A DNA stretch of 64,000 nucleotides, from positions 689,001 to 753,000 of the forward strand of contig JACEFZ010018307.1 of assembly GCA_014155875.1 (NCBI GenBank), given 5' to 3'. The position numbers and the translations under genes were made by a program. Every line of letters starts with the position of its first letter. Positions within the stretch are counted from its first letter, which is position 1. The notes beneath the pieces were generated by a model. That model had not been told where the DNA came from and did not search any database. It was given only the letters and a program-made list of their open reading frames with translations. Below are positions 50,575 through 61,639 of the stretch, in pieces. The stretch is from Cepaea nemoralis (Eukaryota; Mollusca; Gastropoda; Stylommatophora; Helicidae).

Positions 50575-50745
50575 GACCAATAAAAAGATAACTGCAGTGA
50601 GGACAAAAGTATTGAAGTGCTATAAAAAACCTATACTGTTATTTGGATGTAAAGCTGACAATAAAAGCAGGCAAACTGGGAAACATTTAATGGCAGTGGG
50701 AATGTGGTTTCTGGGGACAGTGCAAAGAATGTATTAATAGATGTA
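50575..50745 (+). pseudogene. LINE RT scrap, 'RHGT' family
   Basis: A frame reads NKKITAVRTKVLKCYKKPIL and HLMAVGMWFLGTVQRM, colinear with the 17500-17670 copy (NKKMSIEMRKRVL, HLMAAEMWFLRRMQRI). Stops follow directly. Confidence 0.65.
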
Positions 50746-50984
50746 CCAAGTGCTTGCTAACACTTCTCTTGATAGAACTGCAGACCGCTTCAAAAGTCTA
50801 CGGCAGAGCACACGATCTGATTATGGGATGTAAAGTCTCACAGTGCAAGGCCCAGATCAAATATGGGTCCGTTATTTCAATCCTACACCCCAGACGAACT
50901 CCACCCTTTTCGTGTATGGAAGGTCAACTAAAGTCAGTCATTAATTGTAATCACATAATTCGCTTTTAATGTATCCCTATGTAA

Positions 50985-53560
50985 ACTACAACGCCATCCA
51001 TGTACTGTAAACTAACGCCATTTCATGAACAGTAAGTAAACTAACGCCTTTCCGTGTATTGTAAGTAAAACTAATGCCTTTCACTGTATCGTGAAGTAAA
51101 CCAACTGCCCTTTTCCGTGTATTGTAAGTAAAACTACACTTGCTTTTCCGTGTTATTGTAAGTAAACTAATTGCTCTTTCCGTTGTATTGTAAGTAACAT
51201 ACTGCCTTTCCGTGTATTGTAAGTAAACTTATGGCCTTTTCCCGTGTATTGTAAGTAAAACTATGCCTTTCCGGTATTGTAGTAAACTAATGCCTTCCGT
51301 TGTATTGTTACTAGTAAACCACTGCCTTTTTCCGTGTATTGTAAGTAAACTCACTGCCTTTCCGTGTATTGTAAGTAAACTAATGTCTTTCCGTGTATTG
51401 TAAGTAAACCACTGCCTTTCCGTGTATTGTAAGTAAACTTATGCCTTTCCGTGTATTGTAAGTAAACTACTGCCTTTCCGTGTATTGTAAGTAAACCACT
51501 GCCTTTCCGTGTATTGTAAGTAAACTTATGCCTTTCCGTGTATTGTAAGTAAACTACTGCCTTTCCGTGTATTGTCAGTAAACTACTGTTTTACCGTGTA
51601 TTGTAAGTAAACTTATGCCTTTCCGTGTATTGTAAGTAAACTACTGCCTTTCCGTGTATTGTAAGTAAACTAATGCCTTTCCGTGTATTGTAAGTAAACC
51701 ACTGCCTTTCCGTGTATTGTAAGCAAACCACTGCATTTCCGTGTATTGTAAGTAAACTTATGCCTTTCCGTGTATTGTAAGTAAACTACTGCCTTTCCGT
51801 GTATTGTAAGTAAACCACTGCCTTTCCGTGTATGTAAGTAAACTACTGTCTTACCGTGTATTGTATGTAAACTTCTGCCTTTCCGTGTATTGTAAGTAAA
51901 CTAATGCCTTACCGTGCATTGTAAATAAACCTTTCCGTGTATTGTAAGTAAACTAATGCCTTTCCGTGTATTGTAAGTAAACCACTGCCTTTCCGTGTAT
52001 TGTAAGTAAACTTATGCCTTTCCGTGTATTGTAAGTAAACTAATGTCTTTCCGTGTATTGTAAGTAAACCACTGCCTTTCCGTGTATTGTAAGTAAACTT
52101 ATGCCTTTCCGTGTATTGTAAGTAAACCACTGCCATTCCGTGTATTGTAAGTAAACTACTGCCTTTCCGTGCATTGTAAGTAAACCACTGCCTTTCCGTG
52201 TATTGAAAGTAAACTAATGTCTTTCCGTGTATTGTAAGTAACCTAATGTCTTTCCGTGTATTGTAAGTAAACTACTGCCTTTCCGTGTATTGTAAGTAAA
52301 CCACTGCCTTTCCGTGTATTGTAAGTAAACTTATGCCTTTCCGTGTATTGTAAGTAAACTACTGCCTTTCCGTGTATTGTAAGTAAACCACTGCCTTTCC
52401 GTGTATTGTAAGTAAACTTATGCCTTTCCGTGTATTGTAAGTAAACTACTGCCTTTCCGTGTATTGTAAGTAAACTAATGCCTTTCCGTGTATTGTAAGT
52501 AAACCACTGCCTTTCCGTGTATTGTAAGCAAACCACTGCATTTCCGTGTATTGTAAGTAAACTTATGCCTTTCCGTGTATTGTAAGTAAACTACTGCCTT
52601 ACCGTGCATTGTAAATAAACCTTTCTGTGTATTGTAAGTAAACTACTGCCTTTCTGTGTATTGTAAGCAAACTAATGTCTTTCCGTGTATTGTAAGGAAA
52701 CTAATGTCTTTCCGTGTACTGTAAGTAAACTACTGCCTTTCTGTGTGTTGTAAGTAAACTACTGTTTTACCGTGTATTGTAAGTAAACTACGGCCTTTCC
52801 GTGTATTGTAAGTAAACTAATGCATTACCGTGCATTGTAAGTAAACCTTTTTGTGTATTGTAAGTAAACTCCTGCCTTTCTGTGTATTGTAAGCAAACTA
52901 ATGTCTTTCCGTGTATTGTAATGAAACTAATGTCTTTCCGTGTACTGTAAGTAAACTAATGTCTTTCCGTGTATTGTAAGTAAACTAATGTCTTTCCGTG
53001 TATTGTAAGTAAACTAATGTCTTTCCGTGTATTGTAAGTAAACTAATGTCTTTCTGTGTGTTGTAAGTAAACTAATGTCTTTCTGTGTATTGTAAGTAAA
53101 CTAATGCCTTTCTGTGTATTGTAAGTAAACTACTGCCTTTCTGCGTATTGTAAGTAAACTACTGCCTTTCCGTGTATTGTAAGTAAACTAATGTCTTTCC
53201 ATGTATTGTAAGTAAACTAATGTCTTTCTGTGTGTTGTAAGTAAACTAATGTCTTTCTGCGTATTGTAAGTAAACTAATGTCTTTCTGCGTATTGTAAGT
53301 AAACTACTGCCTTTCCGTGTATTGTAAGTAAACTAATGTCTTTCCGTGTATTGTATGTAAACTAATGTCTTTCCGTGTACTGTAAGTAAACTACTGCCTT
53401 TCTGTGTATTGTAAGTAAACTAATGTCTTTCCGTGTATTGTAAGTAAACTAATGTCTCTCTGTGTATTGTAAGTAAACTAATGCCTTTCCACGGATTGTT
53501 ACTAAACTAAAGCTCTTTCATGTAATATAAGTAAATTAAGTCCCGTCATGTAATATAAGT
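50985..53560. repeat. 29-bp minisatellite, close to 90 units
   Basis: Unit CTTTCCGTGTATTGTAAGTA, AACTAATGC with TAATGTC, CACTGCC, TTATGCC and TACTGCC subtypes. A three-subtype (87-bp) order repeats several times. Rare segments (AAGCAAACCACTGCATTTCC near 51721 and 52526; ACCGTGCATTGTAAATAAAC near 51912 and 52601) show larger duplications. Units in 51050-51330 are full of one-base indels, the rest are clean. Confidence 0.97.
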
Positions 53561-53756
53561 GTCAGCATGGTCGAATGGTTAGGAGTGCTCGTTGGTAAAC
53601 TTCCAGTGTTGGTGCCGAAGTAGCGAGTTCAACCCCTACACTAAAATGTTGATGTGAGTACCTCAGAATTTGTAGTGGTATCGCCTGATGGTGAGCGCTG
53701 GTAATAGGGAAAGATAACCCACACACAAAAAGATCAGCCCATAGCACTAAAAGTAG
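53561..53756 (+). mobile_element. tRNA-derived SINE-like element
   Basis: TGTCAGCATGGTCGAATGGTTAG (53561) resembles an A-box region and GCGAGTTCAACCCCTAC near 53622 a B box, about 60 bases apart as in type II tRNA heads with a variable arm. A 130-base body follows and abuts the fold-back element. Confidence 0.6.
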
Positions 53757-53759
53757 TAC

Positions 53760-53913
53760 AGAGTGTATTTTTAATGGCTGTACAGTGTTTGAAAATATTG
53801 CCGGTCCAAGTTTTGTATTTACCTATTATGTTGCATGAACTTTACAGAGGGTGAATACAAAACTTGTACCGGCAATATTTTCAAACACTGCACAGTCATT
53901 AAAAACACACCCT
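53760..53913. mobile_element. Fold-back (palindromic) MITE-like element
   Basis: Arms of about 65 bases: GAGTGTATTTTTAATGGCTG to TTTTGTATTTACC (53760-53824) and its reverse (53848-53913), differing at only a few positions, with a 23-base loop. Noncoding. The near identity of the arms suggests a young insertion or gene conversion. Confidence 0.85.
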
Positions 53914-53984
53914 ATGGCTTGTATATGGACAATGCTTTAGTTAAAATCGAGTAAACGGGGGTGGAAAGGGGGTGGGGAATAATG

Positions 53985-54092
53985 TGGCCGATGTTATGCC
54001 AGTCCCATTTTCCCCCTAAGTAGTGGGGATTCGAAGCCTCAACTACTGCAATGCTAGTTGAATGCACTAACAACTGGGCCATAACAGCCCCT
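53985..54092 (-). mobile_element. tRNA-derived SINE head
   Basis: Minus strand: GGGGCTGTTATGGCCCAGTT, GTTAGTGC (A box) and GAGGCTTCGAATCCCCAC (B box). It probably extends left into the G-rich 53950 region. Arms do not pair as an acceptor stem, so not a tRNA gene. Confidence 0.6.
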
Positions 54093-54545
54093 ATATTTCT
54101 CGTGTGCTGCCAGAACAACATTATGCCAGGAGATGTCCGGGTGGAAATAGGCGAGCTGAAGTGCAAGAAATGGGTATTAAACATGGGGTGACTTGTAGCG
54201 AACTGGATGGCCGTCATTTAAGAACACTCCAAGAATGAACAGAATAGCCATGATTTAAGAACACTTCGGGAATGAGCAAATGTATGCTGGTATCGAGGTC
54301 AAGCGTCTGAGGTCAGCTGGGCCGTGGAGGTCGCTCCATCTTCCAACACCGTGAGATTTCTGGCCGAGATTAACGGCCGTATCGTAAGTTAGCTGTGAAT
54401 TGTGTGCACCCACTTGCAGCCTTGGGGCCGGCGCAAGCGGCAGACAGGTTCAGCTTCTGAGTGTGACTTGTGGGGAAACACAACTGGGTGTAGAGGGCCC
54501 GGCCACTTTCGTGTCTTTTTTTATCTGAATCGGTAGATGGAAAAC

Positions 54546-54548
<3 letters not shown>
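54093..54548. other. No gene recognised
   Basis: No supported feature. Confidence 0.5.
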
Positions 54549-54633
<85 letters not shown>

Positions 54634-54742
54634 GAGTGGGAGGGAGGGAGGGAGAGAGGGGATAGAGAGAGGGAGGGAGGGAGAGAGAGTGGGAGGGAGA
54701 GAGAGAGGGGAGAGAGAACGCGAGACAGACAGACAGACAGAA

Positions 54743-54789
<47 letters not shown>

Positions 54790-54810
54790 AGGAAGGAAGG
54801 AAGGTAGGAA
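54549..54810. repeat. (GA)n, (GGGA)n, (GACA)n, (GGAA)n compound tract
   Basis: GA at 54549-54635, GGGA-rich to about 54720, GACA at about 54723-54787, GGAA to about 54810. Purine-rich throughout on the plus strand. Confidence 0.97.
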
Positions 54811-54910
54811 GTATTGAAAGACATATACAGTAAATTAATGCAATTTTCAATAAATAAACAAAAGACGAGTGAATGTGTACGACGTGTAACGTAATCATCC
54901 ATATCCGTAG

Positions 54911-55033
54911 CTACACCTTAGTATGAAAACCAACGCAAGGCAGTATGCAGCCAAATATCCCGCAGCTGTGTTTCAAACGTGGTATTCGGGATTACGCATT
55001 GCGCCCGTAAGCTCATCGCCACAGAGCCGGTTC
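54911..55033 (-). mobile_element. SINE-A copy 7, head half only
   Basis: Plus strand: ATGAAAACCAACGCAAGGCA, CCCGCAGCTGTGTTTCAAAC, GGGATTACGCATTGCGCCCG, GCCACAGAGCCGG. The 3' half is missing. Confidence 0.85.
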
Positions 55034-55084
55034 TTAAGCAAAGTAGGTCAAGTAAACAAACAAGCTGTTACCCGCTTTAAGCCG

Positions 55085-55313
55085 CATTGGACATATGGTG
55101 CTAGGCGCACGTTCTGTAGACCAGTCGGCACTCGGTGGCTGATGCGGTCAGCGTCACGTCGGTAGCCATTACTTCCCAAGACTCTTCACGGGACCAGTTT
55201 AGGCTAGGTCGAACTGAAGACTCAAATGTAACAATGTGCCTTGAATTGGATTCACACTCATGATCACCGTGACGCCAGGCAAGCATCTAGCCACTAGGCT
55301 ACAGAGACTCCCA
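55085..55313 (-). mobile_element. SINE-C copy (tRNA-derived)
   Basis: From 55313 on the minus strand: GGGAGTCTCTGTAGCCTAGT, GGCTAGATGC (A box), GAGTGTGAATCCAATTC (B box), then a body whose plus-strand form reads GCGTCACGTCGGTAGCCATT. It shares its first 12 bases with SINE-B but not the body. Confidence 0.75.
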
Positions 55314-55317
55314 TAAC

Positions 55318-55545
55318 ATGTTAGTATAACTAATGTACGCACACAGTTTGTCCCATCTTTTGTCTAACTAATGTACACACACAGTTTGTCCCATCTTTAG
55401 TCTGACTAATGTACACACACAGTTTGTCCCATCTTTAGTCTAACTAATGTACACACATAGTTTGTCCCATCTTTAGTCTAACTAATGTACACACACACAC
55501 AGTTTGTCCCATCTTTAGTCTAACTAATTTACACACATAGTCGAG
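55318..55545. repeat. About 39-bp minisatellite, 6 units
   Basis: CTAACTAATGTACACACACA and GTTTGTCCCATCTTTAGT alternate; unit length varies with the CA count. Confidence 0.93.
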
Positions 55546-56179
55546 TTGAAAGTATTTGTAAAGGCAGGGAGGGAATGATAAAACATGAAACTGGTACAAG
55601 AGAGTCTGAGATGTGCATATATCTTCGTCATGAGAGATTGGGGAACAACGAATGCGGTGTAGGAGGGAAGTGGGCACGAGGGAACACATACACTTAGATT
55701 TCCCGCAGATTGAGAGCAAACACAGGTGCCCATTCAAGCTGTCTGGCAGTCAGCTCTGCCGGATTACCAGCAATTATCCCACAAACGATTCTCAATTACC
55801 CACCCCGTCGCCATGTTCAAGCCTCAAACCGCTGACGATAACAATCAGGGGTGAGGTCGGGGGTTAGACAAAGCTATCAATGCCGACTTGAGAAGAGCAG
55901 GGAGGCAGCAGGGTGACTTTGACTGTGGAAAAGAGCTTATATTTTAATGGTTGGGAAATCCCCGCAAAAATAGAAAGTTAGGTGTCAATATGCTGTACAA
56001 ATTCCAAACATTGAGCCCGGTGTTTCTTAAGCCAGCACTGCTCTAGGGGGAATGCCTGCTAGCGTCTGTGTGCATGGGGAGTAGAGATCTTCCAACAAAG
56101 CAAGGACAGTGTAAGCTCAACTAATGCAGCAGTCTTGTCAGATGTGTCAGCGTTGTTTTATTTCTTCTTGAGAGTGTTA
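55546..56179. other. No gene recognised
   Basis: No supported feature. Confidence 0.5.
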
Positions 56180-56480
56180 AGGCGGCTGCAGTAGCCGAGT
56201 GGTTAGTGTGCTCGAATGCCAGGACTAGCCTGGGTGAGAGATATTTAAGCCTTTTCAGCCGACACATCCGGCTTCTTCCGACATCTATTGACCGGGTTAC
56301 CCTTCCCCCGGTGTCTTGTGGCACGTTCCACAGTCCCAAATGTGTGACGTCACCATCGTCCCGGCATCTACGGGTGATTCGACCAACAGGCCGGTCTAGA
56401 AACATGTCGGTCGACCTCAAGGGAAGGCAGGGGCAGACAACTAACATTCCCTGTCATTCAAGGAGGCTTCCATAAGTGCA
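56180..56480 (+). mobile_element. Possible tRNA-derived SINE
   Basis: GCAGTAGCCGAGTGGTTAGT (about 56190) is a good A-box region; a B box is not clear. The following sequence to about 56480 is noncoding. It may be an old SINE. Confidence 0.4.
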
Positions 56481-56749
56481 GAGCCGATACCGATGCTTTG
56501 GTACTGGGCTCACTCATAGTCAACGTTGCCGTGTTATTCCGAGTTCAGTTTAGTATCCAGCATTAAGGCTCTGGTCCATCCGGCCGCGTGAAAGGGAATT
56601 GTCTGGAAAGGAAAGGCGCCGACAACCTTCCCTCGTGACACCATGACCTAGAATATGTGACAGGGCAACACTTGATACCCCAATAGTAGTGTCTGCCACG
56701 GGACTCAGTTTTCCCCGGGTCGTGATAAGGGCGACGTTCTACAAAGGAT

Positions 56750-57737
56750 CTGCAACATGATATATGTATATACTGATGTTTTATCTTTAGATCTGCTACA
56801 TGACATATGCATATACTGATGTCTTATCTTTAGATCTGCTACATGACATATGTATATACTGATGTCTTATCTTTAGATGTGCTACATGACATATGCATAT
56901 ACTGATGTCTTATCTTTAGATGTGCTACATGACATATGCATATACTGATGTCTTATCTTTAGATGTGCTACATGACATATGTATATACTGATGTCTTATC
57001 TTTAGATCTGCTACATGACATATGTATATACTGATGTCTTATCTTTAGATGTGCTACATGACATATGTATATACTGATGTCTTATCTTTAGATGTGCTAC
57101 ATGACATATGCATATACTGATGTCTTATCTTTAGATCTGCTACATGACATATGCATATACTGATGTCTTACCTTTAGATCTGCTACATGACATATGTATA
57201 TACTGATGTCTTATCTTTAGATCTGCTACATGACATATGTATATACTGATGTCTTATCTTTAGATCTGCTACATGACATATGTATATACTGATGTCTTAT
57301 CTTTAGATCTGCTACATGACATATGCATATACTGATGTCTTATCTTTAGATCTGCTACATGACATATGTATATACTGATGTCTTATCTTTAGATCTGCTA
57401 CATGACATGTATATACTGATATCTTATCTTTAGATCTGCTACATGACATATGCATATACTGATGTCTTATCTTTAGATCTGCTACATGACATATGTATAT
57501 ACTGATGTCTTATCTTTAGATGTGCTACATGACATATGTATATACTGATATCTTATCTTTAGATCTGCTACATGACATATGCATATACTGATGTTTTATC
57601 TTTAGATCTGCTACATGACATATGTATATACTGATGTTTTATCTTTAGATCTGCTACATGACATATGCATATACTGATGTCTTATCTTTAGATCTGCTAC
57701 ATGATGTATGTATTTACTGATGTCTTATCTTTAGATT
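56750..57737. repeat. 43-bp minisatellite, about 23 units
   Basis: Unit GATCTGCTACATGACATATG, TATATACTGATGTCTTATCT, TTA with GCATAT/GTATAT and GATCT/GATGT subtypes. Highly uniform. Confidence 0.97.
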
Positions 57738-58499
57738 ACAGAAGCTGTGGCATATTATGTGAATTCAACCTCTCGCTATACTCTGTGATGGTTTGTGTGT
57801 GCCTTGTCTGTAAGTGCGTGTATGTATATGTAAATACGCCTCCTCTGCTTCTTCTTCACATGTGTGTGTTGGTTTGTCTATATGTGCATCACCCCGACGT
57901 GTTTGTGCTTGCCATAGGTAAACTCACACACAAACACACGAGCCCTTATGTAGCTTTAACAGCATGTCACGAAGACACTCCTTGTCTCGGAGACATGAAA
58001 CCCAGCGCCGTCTGGATTCCACTTTAAACAAATACCGGCTCTGACTCCCTGGCTGGCACTTCCTAGTGAAAATATCAAACTCACACTTGTGCCAGGAATG
58101 CGCGTGCGAGACGGCAAAGACGGGCGACGAAACAAGATGGCAACCCAAAGGTTACTCTTGTCTTGAAAAGTTCCCGGATGGAGACATTCTCTCACTGTGG
58201 TTCACATGGAATGCATGTGGGCTCGATGGTTGGGGCTCATCATGTCGTCTGGTTGTATGGGTACGGTGACCACATGCGATGAATGCTTTCCAGGGCCGAG
58301 TCTGGCCATCATGAAAGGTGTCAATTTGTTTGTACGTGAAGAGTTCTAAAGATGCCAGTTGTGTCTCGGGTGTTTGATGTTATGTTCCTATATTATATCC
58401 CCTGTTGAGCTGGCTCCAAGCAAAGTTAGGGAGAACAGGAAATATAGACCAGCATCCTCGAGTAGATAGAAGAATTATATCAAAGATTCCCTATACAAC
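57738..58499. other. No gene recognised
   Basis: GTGTG-rich start, then mixed sequence. A 108-codon frame begins in the array and is not supported as a gene. Confidence 0.5.
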
Positions 58500-58705
58500 T
58501 TATTGAAAACTTGTGTGTGGCGCGTTCTTCTGCGCGGAAGCGAATGGTGGACAATGAAAAATAAAATGATGAGGGAATCGGATTCAATAAATAAGTGGTG
58601 TTTGAGAATAATATTCCATACCAAAATATTAGAAATAGATATGCAAGTTGTGGGGAACATCATCAAAAGATGCTTAATAGATGCTAAATTAGCCTTGCGT
58701 AGCAA
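58500..58705 (+). pseudogene. Possible LINE RT scrap
   Basis: A frame reads RVLLRGSEWWTMKNKMMRES and CLRIIFHTKILEI, which resembles the thumb words (LLYGSE.WTM, RRI) of LINE RTs. It is short and diverged. Confidence 0.35.
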
Positions 58706-58774
58706 AATATAGACAAGAGACTTCGAGGCAGATAAGGGCAGATAAGTTATATGTAACAATTGTAAGCATATGGA

Positions 58775-58925
58775 TAATGTTTTGGCTGTTTGTGATTTCT
58801 TGGCAAGTTTACATTCAGAAGTTTGCCTTTGCTTTCTGAACGACTTGCATTTATGCCATTGTACGAAAACCAACGCAAGCCAATCTGCTTCCAAACCTCC
58901 CGCAGCTGTGTTACAACCATGAAAA
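58775..58925 (-). mobile_element. SINE-A copy 8
   Basis: Plus strand: TTCTTGGCAAGTTTACATTC, TTGCCTTTGCTTTCTGAACG, ACCAACGCAAGCCAATCTGC, CCCGCAGCTGTGTTACAACC. Head lost. It is in the opposite orientation to copy 9, head to head, about 110 bases apart. Confidence 0.85.
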
Positions 58926-59029
58926 GCCATGAAAAGAATTCGTTCAGTTGCTTGCTTGGGCCTTCCCCCACCCCACCCCAATTACTTCCATATTTTCTAT
59001 CAGGTCTTAGATATGACTGAGTACCGTAT

Positions 59030-59215
59030 AATATACACAGCTGCGCGCGATTTAGCAACATACTGCGTTGCGCTGGTTTTTTACGAAATGGTATGGGCGC
59101 CGGTCGTTCAGAAAGCAATGGCAAACTACTGAACGTAAACTTGCTAAGACATTAATAACAGTAAAAAATGGGTTGACTACAAACACCCTGTAAAGGATAT
59201 GCAACTAACTGAACT
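59030..59215 (+). mobile_element. SINE-A copy 9
   Basis: ATACTGCGTTGCGCTGGTTT, CCGGTCGTTCAGAAAGCAAT, GGCAAACTACTGAACGTAAA, CTTGC and CCCTGTAAAGGATATGCAAC: the clearest forward copy of the core and 3' end. Confidence 0.92.
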
Positions 59216-60039
59216 AATCTTGTAACATTAGACGGTACTACCTGCTTTCCGATAGCGCTGAATGTTTTGCTGCGCTCACCAAACCCGACATCCCACATTG
59301 TTCCAACGGATTAGGATGGAAGAGCGCAATTGGAAGGGTACAAGCCTTACTTTAGTGCGACGAAATGCACCATGTCGATTAAATGTCATGACAGGTCATA
59401 TCAGGCCCTAAGCCTTGGTCGACGAATGGTTTCAGATGGAAGCTCCGAGAGGCGGACAGTAAAAGCATTGCTTTGCTGATACGGCAGCTTTTACAGCTTG
59501 TCTTGTTCCAGATGCGTTGGTTTTACTTTTCCTCTGGAGTAAACTAGGCAAGCCTAGAGAGGATAATGCTGCATGGGCAACACATGGTCTCTACAAGTAA
59601 TCCGGGCTTTGTGCTATGGAGAGGTAAAGCTCCATCCAGGAATCCCTGGACTCCGCTATAGGTTGTAGCTTGTATGCCCTTTGTTATATACAATGCAACA
59701 GACTATCATCTGTCAAGACGACCAGTGCCACTAATCAGTAATCATCACTTCCTTAACTGATGTACACTACCTGTAATTTACGTGCTGCAGCAATAACAAA
59801 CCGTCTACTGGGGAAAAAGTCCATGATTAGAACCCCCGTAAAAATCAGAGTTTCTTATGTTTGATATAATGTTCAAAAGTCTATAAAGATGCCAGAAGAA
59901 AACTGTCTACCTACATCACAGGTTATTCATGGTACGACTGGACATGACTGAGTCGTTTCTGACAAAATACTCCGTTTGATGTCTTGCCTTTGTTGTCCAT
60001 TTCTGCAAACTTACTTTATTTGACTAGAAATGGAAAACA
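59216..60039. other. No gene recognised
   Basis: About 0.8 kb without a supported feature. Confidence 0.5.
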
Positions 60040-60098
60040 GGCCGAAATTACTGGGGTTACATTACGAATTGCGTTCGTAATCTTTTCCACACACTGAG
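60040..60098 (-). mobile_element. SINE-A head scrap
   Basis: GGTTACATTACGAATTGCGT, TCGTAATCTTTTCCACACA resembles the reverse of the SINE-A head. It abuts the tail of the next LINE scrap. Confidence 0.5.
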
Positions 60099-60099
60099 T

Positions 60100-60414
60100 T
60101 GAGTTGAGCTAATAATCGACATCGCTGCACTCAGGACATTCCCATTGCGATCCGTCCCCTCGTTGAACAGCCAGCGAAGAGTCACACTACTAATTGTTCC
60201 CACCGCTATCTGATTGAAAATTCTCCTAGACTTCCCTCTGAGCTTTGAGAGTCCTCCAAAACCCCTACCGATCCTCCGCAACATCATTCTTTCCAAATAT
60301 GGGTTCTCAATCCGTTCCCCCATCTTCTCCACTTGGTCCCACAGGCACTTGAGAACCTCTCCCTTGTCCCTGGGTAATCTAACATCAAGAGGTGCATTCG
60401 CCTTCGCCACAGTG

Positions 60415-60416
<2 letters not shown>
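60100..60416 (-). pseudogene. LINE C-terminal tail, CTCAA-tailed family
   Basis: Minus strand: VRLPRDKGEVLKCLWDQVEK, GRGFGGLSKLRGKSRRIFNQ, SSVTLRWLFNEGTDR, ending in an AGCTCAACTCAACTCA tail. It matches 29402-29650 (TLRWLL) and 20560. The RNase H upstream is replaced by the TA tract. Confidence 0.75.

Positions 60417-60417
<1 letters not shown>

Positions 60418-60449
<32 letters not shown>
60418..60449. repeat. (TA)n microsatellite
   Basis: About 32 bases of pure TA separating two LINE fragments. Confidence 0.95.
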
Positions 60450-60451
<2 letters not shown>

Positions 60452-60783
60452 ATCCGTCCATCCATAATGTGCCATGCCGATAAGCGTGGGCGGTCATGTT
60501 CTGCCATCTCACTCGATCACCAGAGTCGTGGATAAGCTCCGTGTTCCTGTCTCGACCATGCCACGTGGCCAAGCCATCCAGGTATTTACTTCTCGGTCTT
60601 TCCCTTGGTCTCTTCCCTTCGATCTTGCCAGTTGTCACCAATTTCTCCAAGTCATTTCTTTTCATAAGATGCCCAAAATATTTTGACTGTCTACGTCTAA
60701 TGTCTCTAATCAGTTTACGATCTTCATTTGTTTCTTGAAGGACTTGTTCATTGGTATTTTATGCCTGTCCATGGTATTCTTTG

Positions 60784-60786
<3 letters not shown>
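60450..60786 (-). pseudogene. LINE RT C-terminus, 'RHGT' family
   Basis: Minus strand from 60786: EQVLQETNEDRKLIRDIRRR, QSKYFGHLMKRNDLEKLVTT, RPRSKYLDGLATWHGRDRNT, ELIHDSGDRVRW, AHAYRHGT. Colinear with 17670-17982. The last part (60453-60665) is in one clean frame; a frame change lies near 60665. It is bounded by TA tracts at both ends; the left one follows a GATGGACGGATGG tail. Confidence 0.82.
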
Positions 60787-60863
<77 letters not shown>

Positions 60864-60912
60864 GTGTTTGTATGTGTGTGTGTGCGTGTGTGTGCGCGCG
60901 CGTGTGTGTTCA
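60787..60912. repeat. (TA)n then (TG)n and (CG) microsatellite
   Basis: (TA)n at about 60787-60862, then TGTGTG/CGCG to about 60912. Confidence 0.97.
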
Positions 60913-61639
60913 GCATTTCCCTATCCGCGTGAATATGGCGTTTTTGTATATATAATATGGAATTGCCTAATGTTTTACATTCCCCAGAGTTGTTCATCCT
61001 CCACGTAGCTCATATGTCTCCAGGCAAGACATTTTTCTGTTTTGTCGACCCTGTCTGTCGATCCCTGTCTTCAATGACAAGGATTAGAGTCAAATTTTCT
61101 AATGGAACTTGCATTAATTTGGATGGCTTAAGGACGGTTAAAAAATCAATTAGCTGATGCACAATCTCTGAAGTTGAATAAACAGAGAAAGTCATCCTGT
61201 TTGATAGCAGTGCAGATAACGGTCTTTGAATGGTGAACCTCAAACCAGACTGTCTTGAAATCTTATCCCGGTCACAAACACTGGGTTAATACTCCTGCAT
61301 CCGGCGGTTGTGTGTTGTCTGAAGTAATCTTTTCATGTGTTTACACTGCGAGTTTCAGAAATTCATTATAGCTAATATACCGGTTCTGCCTGGCAAAGTA
61401 ACCAGTGCATTTAACAAACAAATAACCAAAGGCGTCTGTTAACGTAATTGAATCCGGTGTTTTGAAAATCGTTAGTAAAAGCATTGCACGCTTAATAAGT
61501 AATTGCTTACATACAAAAGAAGATCAGAAATGATGAAATAAGTGGGCATCATGTCAGCCGCGGGTTTTATGGACAGACATGGATTTTAATAGTTTGGTCT
61601 TGTAACAATATTGCCGCCGGGAAACGTACCGCTAACATA
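60913..61639. other. No gene recognised
   Basis: No supported feature. Confidence 0.5.

Noticed and set aside
50985..53560. CRISPR-like array of 29-bp repeats
   Set aside because: Repeats are directly adjacent with no unique spacers, no cas genes are present and the context is eukaryotic.
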